Shown piece after piece: positions 6,771 to 10,322 of a stretch of 10,322 bases of DNA. The notes under the pieces were generated by a model. The model was not told where the DNA came from, searched no databases, and saw only the letters and a program-made list of their open reading frames with translations. This stretch comes from Candidatus Thorarchaeota archaeon MP11T_1 (GTDB taxonomy: Archaea > Asgardarchaeota > Thorarchaeia > Thorarchaeales > Thorarchaeaceae): the NCBI GenBank assembly GCA_002825515.1, contig PJET01000160.1, positions 1-10,322 on the forward strand, given 5' to 3'. Each line of letters opens with the position of its first letter. The stretch's first letter is position 1. The position numbers and the translations under genes are program-made.

Positions 6771-7880
6771 TTAGTCTTCCCAATCCATAGCCTCGAAATC
6801 ACGATATTTCCGCCACTGAGCACCACCACTTATGGCGACCATTATCAAAAGTGTAACAAGGAATACCGCAAAGTTCTGGTAGGCATCAAATTCACCAGCA
6901 AAGAACCAAAACCATAGTGCTAATGAGATGACCCAAAGGAACGCTAATCCGACCGCCCACCAGTTCTCAGGACCTTCACCTCTTCGCCTTGCCCAAGGTA
7001 GCCACATGCCAACAGCGAACACTGCGAATAGTGCGAATGAGATGAGAATCACTGCAACATTTTGATATCCTGATAAATCAAGGGTTGGATCACCTGCAAA
7101 GAACCACATCCATATTACTAGAAACAATAGCCACAGGAGAAATCCAGCCAATGACCCCTTTGCTCGAATAGAACCACCTGGAACGCCTTCAATGCTTATT
7201 CTGATTTCTGAACTCCAGGGAGCTACTGTTACACAAAGCATTACAAGAAATGCAGCTAGAATAATTGCTAGATTTTTGTATGGGAAATCTAAAGCAGTAG
7301 TAACAGGTCCCAAGATATCATTGGCAAATGGTAGCCAAAGAACCATAAAGGTCAACCAACCAATACCACCTAGTGCACTAATCCTAGCACCCCAACCATC
7401 TCCAGTGGAAGGAACCCACAGCATCACATTAACTGCACCGATAATCAGCAGAGAAGCAATTCCAATTCCAATATTCTCATAGATACCGAAATCGACAGCA
7501 AAGAATGTTATCCATACTATGAGAAATACTATCCAAAGAATACCACTAACAGCACTTGATCGGGCTCTCCACCCTTCCGCACTTGGAATCCATAATAGGG
7601 CATTAGCTGCAATTGCAATGAAAAGTGCAATTATGACAACCGCAATATTCTCAAAAAATTGATAGTTACCTGCGAAAAAGAAGAGCCAGATTATCAGAAA
7701 TGCCATCCAGACAATCATACTGCCAATGGAGCCATATTCCTGTAATTTCGTTCTCCTGCGTCTAGTTCTGCTTCTGCGTCTACTAGGTTTGAAATCCTCT
7801 TCGATTTCAGCTTCCACATCATCGACATCATCAGGGATGTCATCAGGTGGAGGAGTTACATCTTCATCAATTGGTTTCAT
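6771..7880 (-). CDS. Membrane protein with five internal two-helix repeats
   Basis: With the start at ATG 7880 the protein has 369 residues. The N-terminus is acidic and proline-rich (1-31), then strongly basic (RRRSRTRRRRTK, 34-45). Five tandem repeats follow at about 50-106, 107-164, 165-238, 239-305 and 306-356. Each has two membrane helices built on W-x2-FL-x2-W-x2-FFAG, a short loop with Y/F-x-N-x-AV, and a second helix ending near W-x-P (ENIAVVIIALF, ENIGIGIASLL, KNLAIILAAFL, QNVAVILISFA, QNFAVFLVTLL). This gives about ten helices and an acidic C-terminus (DFEAMDWED). I do not recognise a named family. The repeats are probably internal duplications, and the third is the most diverged, with an insertion. 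The frame continues upstream to ATG 7928 and GTG 7943; the consensus-like TATA at 7979-7986 favours those, while the residue pattern favours 7880. A transporter or membrane-organising role is possible but unsupported. Confidence 0.85.
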   Translation of the reverse strand: MKPIDEDVTPPPDDIPDDVDDVEAEIEEDFKPSRRRSRTRRRRTKLQEYGSIGSMIVWMAFLIIWLFFFAGNYQFFENIAVVIIALFIAIAANALLWIPSAEGWRARSSAVSGILWIVFLIVWITFFAVDFGIYENIGIGIASLLIIGAVNVMLWVPSTGDGWGARISALGGIGWLTFMVLWLPFANDILGPVTTALDFPYKNLAIILAAFLVMLCVTVAPWSSEIRISIEGVPGGSIRAKGSLAGFLLWLLFLVIWMWFFAGDPTLDLSGYQNVAVILISFALFAVFAVGMWLPWARRRGEGPENWWAVGLAFLWVISLALWFWFFAGEFDAYQNFAVFLVTLLIMVAISGGAQWRKYRDFEAMDWED

Positions 7881-7977
7881 TGTTTCCAACTCTAATTGCA
7901 ACGTAACGACCCAGTTGGAATTTAACATCAGTAGGGTAATCACGTTGTGTCTTTCTACTCAGAATCACTAAAATCTT

Positions 7978-7988
7978 CTATATAAAGG
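7978..7988 (-). promoter_or_regulatory. TATA box for the leftward membrane-protein gene
   Basis: On the minus strand this reads CCTTTATATAG, close to the archaeal consensus TTTATATA. Transcription would start near 7955-7960, giving a leader of about 75 bases to ATG 7880 or a short one to GTG 7943. It is the best TATA match in the window. Confidence 0.55.
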
Positions 7989-8004
7989 AGTGCCACAAAA
8001 TAGG

Positions 8005-8019
8005 GTCACATATTGTGAC
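8005..8019. promoter_or_regulatory. Perfect palindrome GTCACA-TAT-TGTGAC, candidate operator
   Basis: The two six-base arms (8005-8010 and 8014-8019) are exact reverse complements around a three-base centre. The site lies between the minus-strand TATA box near 7983 and the plus-strand TATA-like region starting at 8020, exactly where a dimeric regulator could control both divergent genes. Its position immediately upstream of TATAAATTA would place a bound protein over the BRE/TATA region of the rightward promoter. The cognate regulator is unknown. Confidence 0.5.
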
Positions 8020-8036
8020 TATAAATTAATATAAGG
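8020..8036 (+). promoter_or_regulatory. AT-rich TATA region for the TPR-like gene
   Basis: TATAAATTAATATAAGG contains two overlapping TATA-like cores. Transcription starting about 25 bases downstream would give a leader of some 45-55 bases before ATG 8101, consistent with the Shine-Dalgarno there. The rest of the 7881-8100 gap holds only the leftward TATA, the palindrome at 8005-8019 and AT-rich sequence. Confidence 0.45.
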
Positions 8037-8087
8037 TTAGATAACAATAGTTAAATATTTTGTTCGTTTATTAATTGACATAATATT

Positions 8088-8091
8088 GGAG
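8088..8091 (+). promoter_or_regulatory. Shine-Dalgarno GGAG deciding the TPR-like start
   Basis: GGAG ends nine bases before ATG 8101 and overlaps the alternative TTG at 8086. This makes ATG 8101 the better start and the TTG-initiated extension unlikely. Confidence 0.5.
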
Positions 8092-8100
8092 ACGAATGAG

Positions 8101-8565
8101 ATGCCTGATGACGAAAAAATGAGTCTGAATGAATTTCATAAGAAAATGGCTGTAAAAACGAATGGAGGAGTCTGGTCAGTATTGGATATGGACTCACCTA
8201 GTCAGGAAGAGTTAGGGCAAGCACTCGAAATGGCTCACACTTCATTGTATCACTGGAGGCAGATTGGTAAACCAATTAACATTGCCCGTGGTGAGTACAT
8301 GATTTCCCGTGTATACAGTCACATGGGGAAAGGTGATGATGCATTATTCTATGCAGAACGTACTCTGAAGCTCACAGAAGATGCTGATGACAAAGCAGAT
8401 TTTGATATGGGATTTGCATATGAAGTTCTAGCAAAGGCATATGCAGCCAAGGGTGACAAAGAGAACTGTAAGAAGTACAAAGCAATGGCTCAGGAAATCA
8501 TTGACACCCTAGGTGAGGAAGACATGAAGATCAGTCAAGGTGAACTTGACAAGGTCAACTGCTGA
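8101..8565 (+). CDS. TPR-like helical protein of a conserved unnamed family
   Basis: A 154-residue soluble all-helical protein. The N-terminal part has the motif FHKKMAVKTNGGVW (12-25). Two conserved helical hairpins follow: ALEMAHTSLYHWRQIGKP with NIARGEYMISRVY (41-72), and GDDALFYAERTLKL (78-91) with GFAYEVLAKAYAAKGDKENC (104-123). The spacing of small residues (ISRVYSHMGKGDDALFYAE, AKAYAAKGDKENCKKY) is that of tetratricopeptide repeats, giving two to three units. Similar proteins with the HWxQxGxxxxxARGEWxISRVY pattern occur across bacteria, usually as uncharacterised single genes; this is my recollection of the family and not a search result. TPR proteins usually bind other proteins, but the partner is unknown. 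The start at ATG 8101 is chosen on the Shine-Dalgarno; the TTG at 8086 would add five residues. It is divergent from the five-repeat membrane protein and shares its control region. Confidence 0.83.
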   Translation: MPDDEKMSLNEFHKKMAVKTNGGVWSVLDMDSPSQEELGQALEMAHTSLYHWRQIGKPINIARGEYMISRVYSHMGKGDDALFYAERTLKLTEDADDKADFDMGFAYEVLAKAYAAKGDKENCKKYKAMAQEIIDTLGEEDMKISQGELDKVNC

Positions 8566-8589
8566 ATCTTTCTAAATTCATTCGTAGAC

Positions 8590-8607
8590 CATAAGTTGCA
8601 TAAGTTG
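8590..8607 (+). repeat. Tandem 9-base direct repeat CATAAGTTG before the phzF-like gene
   Basis: CATAAGTTG occurs twice back to back (8590-8598 and 8599-8607), ending 19 bases before the ATG at 8627. The second copy is where a TATA box would sit for a leaderless transcript, and no Shine-Dalgarno precedes the ATG. The repeat could be a duplicated promoter element or a regulator site; function is inferred from position only. Confidence 0.45.
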
Positions 8608-8626
8608 GATTGTTTTCATAATACAC

Positions 8627-9532
8627 ATGCGACATCTTCCTTATGTGCAAACTAGTGTGTTTGTTGACTCCAGATATCCATTTGGTGGAAATCAGTTAGC
8701 TACTTACTGGGATTCCAAGGTAAATGCAGCTCTAACTCAGGAAGAGATGCAGGGAATGGCTTTGGAAATGAACTTCTCAGAATCTACATTTCTCATTGAA
8801 CCAACCACTAAAGGATGCATTTCAAAAGTCCGTATATTCACACCAGCTGCAGAGATTCCGTTCGCAGGACACCCAACACTGGGAACTGCATTTGTGATAA
8901 GGCACAAAAAGATTCTGAGTACAGAAAAGCAGACTACACTGCTTCAGCTTGGTGTTGGACCAATTCGTGTTGATTATCTCGAAGACGATAATGTTCGAAT
9001 GATTCAACCTGAACCATCCTTTGAGAAACCTATAGATAATATAAAGAAGGTCGCAGAGGCTATTGGGCTAAAAGATAGTGATATCGTTCCAGATAGCCCT
9101 GTACAAGTTGTATCCACAGGATTTCCCTATCTAATAGTTCCCCTCAAGAATCTTGCAACTCTAAAGAAGGCTTCACCTGTTCCATTTGTATTTCAGGAGA
9201 ACCTCAGAGGTTTTTCTACGAAGCAAGTCTTGATATTCTCGACTGAAACGAATTTCTCTGATTCGCATGTCCAGGCTAGGATGTTTGCCCCAGAGGTTGG
9301 AGTTGTCGAAGATCCTGCGACTGGTAGTGCAGCAGGACCACTTGGTGCATATCTGGAGAAGTATAAGGTCCTAAGAAACCATGAATTGGGAGAGCCCATC
9401 AATATTGAGCAGGGGTATGAGTTGAGGAGACCTAGCAAACTCGTTGCTAGAGTTCCTCATGACAGCATGTCAGAAGTACATGTATCTGGAAAAATAAGAA
9501 TGGTTGCAGAAGGGATATTTTATCTACCTTAG
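8627..9532 (+). CDS. PhzF-family isomerase/epimerase-like protein
   Basis: A 301-residue protein of normal PhzF length with the two-lobed diaminopimelate-epimerase fold. The family motifs are GGNQLA (20-25) near the N-terminus, FSESTF (50-55) with the conserved catalytic glutamate Glu52, PFAGHPTLG (78-86), and EDPATGSAAG (228-237), which lines the active site between lobes. PhzF itself isomerises a dihydroxyanthranilate intermediate in phenazine synthesis, but most family members are of unknown substrate; no phenazine genes are nearby, so a generic isomerase or hydratase-like role in small-molecule metabolism is the safe reading. The ATG at 8627 gives the typical start (PYVQTSVFVD). No Shine-Dalgarno is present; the tandem repeat upstream may hold the promoter. 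It lies 61 bases after the TPR-like gene. Confidence 0.93.
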   Translation: MRHLPYVQTSVFVDSRYPFGGNQLATYWDSKVNAALTQEEMQGMALEMNFSESTFLIEPTTKGCISKVRIFTPAAEIPFAGHPTLGTAFVIRHKKILSTEKQTTLLQLGVGPIRVDYLEDDNVRMIQPEPSFEKPIDNIKKVAEAIGLKDSDIVPDSPVQVVSTGFPYLIVPLKNLATLKKASPVPFVFQENLRGFSTKQVLIFSTETNFSDSHVQARMFAPEVGVVEDPATGSAAGPLGAYLEKYKVLRNHELGEPINIEQGYELRRPSKLVARVPHDSMSEVHVSGKIRMVAEGIFYLP

Positions 9533-9553
9533 CAGGTTTTGATTTGTTCGCGT

Positions 9554-9574
9554 ATATCGACTAAAAGTCTATAT
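9554..9574. promoter_or_regulatory. 21-base near-palindrome before the GTPase gene
   Basis: The arms ATATcGACT (9554-9562) and AGTCtATAT (9566-9574) pair at eight of nine positions around an AAA centre. It contains two TATA-like TATAT elements, one in each arm, and lies about 50-70 bases before ATG 9624. It could be an operator overlapping the promoter, or two TATA boxes that make a palindrome by chance because TATA is self-complementary; the GACT/AGTC core is the less trivial part. Confidence 0.4.
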
Positions 9575-9623
9575 GAGAAGGATGATGGCCCGTCACGCAG
9601 GAGATACAATTTTGAGTGCCCGA

Positions 9624-10130
9624 ATGCCAGTCTTCAAGACAGTACTTTTGGGTGAAGGGGGAGTAGGGAAAACAAGTCTGGCGGTCAGATTCACAGAAAA
9701 TAGATTCGATCAAAAAATGAAGATGACTATAGGAGTAAACTTTGCAACCAAGAAGGTGAGGGTGAAAGGCACAGACATTACATTATTGATATGGGATCTT
9801 GGAGGACAGCCTCGATTCCAAGATGTCATCTCGGACTATTTCATTGGATCCAAACTTGGAATTGCAGTCTATGATGTAGGCCGTATTTTCACTCTACATA
9901 GATTACGAGATTGGATCTCAAGACTACATAAAGCTGTACCTGAATGTAGTATCTTTCTAGTTGGTAATAAGATAGATGAACGGATTGAAGGAATGGGAGT
10001 TACCCAAGAAGATGCAGAAGAATTTGCTTCGGAATACAATGCGCAGTTGTTTGAGGTATCAGCAAAAACTAGTAAGGGTGTCTTTGAGATGTTTGATGCC
10101 GCTGGAGTTTTTCTATCTGGAGGTTTGTAA
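9624..10130 (+). CDS. Ras-superfamily small GTPase, Rab/Arf hybrid type
   Basis: From ATG 9624 the protein has 168 residues and all five G motifs: P-loop GEGGVGKTS (10-18, Lys16), switch I Thr35 in TIGVNF, switch II WDLGGQ (57-62, with Asp58 and Gln62 for hydrolysis), NKID (115-118) and SAK (146-148). It should bind and hydrolyse GTP as a molecular switch. Switch I is Rab-like while WDxGGQ is the Arf form. The protein ends soon after the last helix without a cysteine or hypervariable tail, so no C-terminal prenylation is expected. Such Ras-like GTPases are abundant in Asgard archaea; effectors, GEFs and GAPs are not in this window. The frame is open upstream to ATGs at 9573, 9582 and 9585, but family alignment places the start at MPVFKTVLLG, with a weak TGAGTG upstream; the extra 17 residues look like untranslated sequence. 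Confidence 0.93.
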   Translation: MPVFKTVLLGEGGVGKTSLAVRFTENRFDQKMKMTIGVNFATKKVRVKGTDITLLIWDLGGQPRFQDVISDYFIGSKLGIAVYDVGRIFTLHRLRDWISRLHKAVPECSIFLVGNKIDERIEGMGVTQEDAEEFASEYNAQLFEVSAKTSKGVFEMFDAAGVFLSGGL

Positions 10131-10138
10131 ATCCGCAC

Positions 10139-10150
10139 TTTTTTATCATA
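10139..10150 (+). promoter_or_regulatory. T-rich stretch: terminator of the GTPase gene and/or TATA box
   Basis: TTTTTTATCATA begins eight bases after the GTPase stop codon and ends 18 bases before the next ATG at 10169. The T-run suits archaeal termination, while the position suits a TATA-like promoter for a leaderless downstream gene. It may do both. Confidence 0.4.
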
Positions 10151-10168
10151 CCCAATGAATAGTTCTTC

Positions 10169-10322
10169 ATGCAATTTGAAAGCATAGTCATACGCATATT
10201 TGATGTAGACTTCATGCTTTTTGATCTGATATTCACAGCAATCTGGATTTACATACTCTACAAAAAGGGATACATTAAGCCGCTTCTTTTTGGATTCTTT
10301 GGAATTGCTGTAAACATGACTG
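10169..10322 (+). CDS. Membrane protein, 3' truncated by window edge
   Basis: An open frame begins at ATG 10169 and runs without a stop to the window end, giving 51 residues. It starts MQFESIVIRIFDVDF and contains a hydrophobic segment FMLFDLIFTAIWIYILY (about 15-31), a basic turn KKGYIKP, and a second hydrophobic stretch LLFGFFGIAVNM. This is the pattern of a small multi-helix membrane protein with basic residues in a cytoplasmic loop. A TATA-like T-rich stretch lies 19-30 bases upstream and no Shine-Dalgarno is seen, matching other leaderless-looking starts here. I do not recognise a named family, and the rest of the gene is outside the window. The coding call rests on codon continuity, sensible composition and promoter position. 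Confidence 0.65.
   Translation, partial: MQFESIVIRIFDVDFMLFDLIFTAIWIYILYKKGYIKPLLFGFFGIAVNMT

Noticed and set aside
7192..7971. Plus-strand open frames opposite the five-repeat membrane protein
   Set aside because: They are serine/threonine-rich shadows of the hydrophobic repeat codons on the minus strand.
8005..8019. A bacterial CRP/FNR binding site
   Set aside because: The arms contain TCACA and TGTGA but in the opposite order and with a three-base centre, unlike the CRP site TGTGA-N6-TCACA, and no CRP-family gene is present.
8627..9532. A phenazine biosynthesis locus
   Set aside because: Only a PhzF-family protein is present; the family is broad and no other phenazine genes accompany it.
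9573..9623. N-terminal extension of the small GTPase from ATG 9573, 9582 or 9585
   Set aside because: The family begins a few residues before the P-loop; the extra codons have no conserved pattern, and the first ATG overlaps a TATA-like element that should lie upstream of the transcript start.
1..10322. CRISPR array, transposon, integrase or stable RNA gene
   Set aside because: I saw no regularly spaced repeats, terminal inverted repeats with a transposase, or tRNA/rRNA-like sequence on either strand.

Overview
The window looks like chromosomal DNA of an archaeon, most likely an Asgard archaeon. The main clue is a Ras-superfamily small GTPase near the right end (9624-10130) that combines a Rab-like switch I with an Arf-like WDxGGQ switch II, a type of GTPase abundant in Asgard genomes. 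Supporting clues are archaeal TATA-like boxes about 20-30 bases before several start codons, a mix of leaderless-looking and Shine-Dalgarno-led genes, and several small winged-helix or membrane proteins of unnamed families. GC content is moderate (about 40% by eye). Placement below Asgard level (for example Thorarchaeota-like) is a guess.

Layout, left to right. A 5'-truncated cysteine-rich two-helix membrane protein (3-380) is followed by a GyrI-like small-molecule-binding or hydrolase protein (412-1017) and an EamA/DMT exporter (1067-1969). Facing them on the minus strand are a CorA Mg2+ channel (1973-3037) and a small zinc-ribbon protein (3102-3302, possibly starting further upstream). Divergent from these is a rightward block: a PadR-type winged-helix protein fused to a degenerate methyltransferase-like domain (3457-4305), a winged-helix protein with two membrane helices (4387-4818), a TauE/SafE-family anion exporter (4891-5859) and a short-chain dehydrogenase (5939-6706). 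A hairpin at 6725-6752 separates this block from a leftward gene for a membrane protein built of five internal repeats (6771-7880). An AT-rich divergent promoter region (about 7881-8100) carries a perfect GTCACA-TAT-TGTGAC palindrome. It is followed by rightward genes for a TPR-like soluble protein (8101-8565), a PhzF-family isomerase (8627-9532), the small GTPase (9624-10130) and the start of another membrane protein cut by the window edge (10169-10322).

The genes do not form one recognisable pathway. Transport and membrane proteins dominate (EamA, CorA, TauE/SafE, the five-repeat protein, two partial membrane proteins), with small housekeeping-type enzymes and regulators between them. I see no CRISPR array, transposase, integrase, tRNA or rRNA, and no gene-free stretch over 300 bases. 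The points most worth a second look are the five-repeat membrane protein, the PadR-methyltransferase fusion, the DDRGK/PCI-like winged-helix membrane protein, the hybrid GTPase, and the palindromes in the 8005-8019 and 9554-9574 promoter regions.
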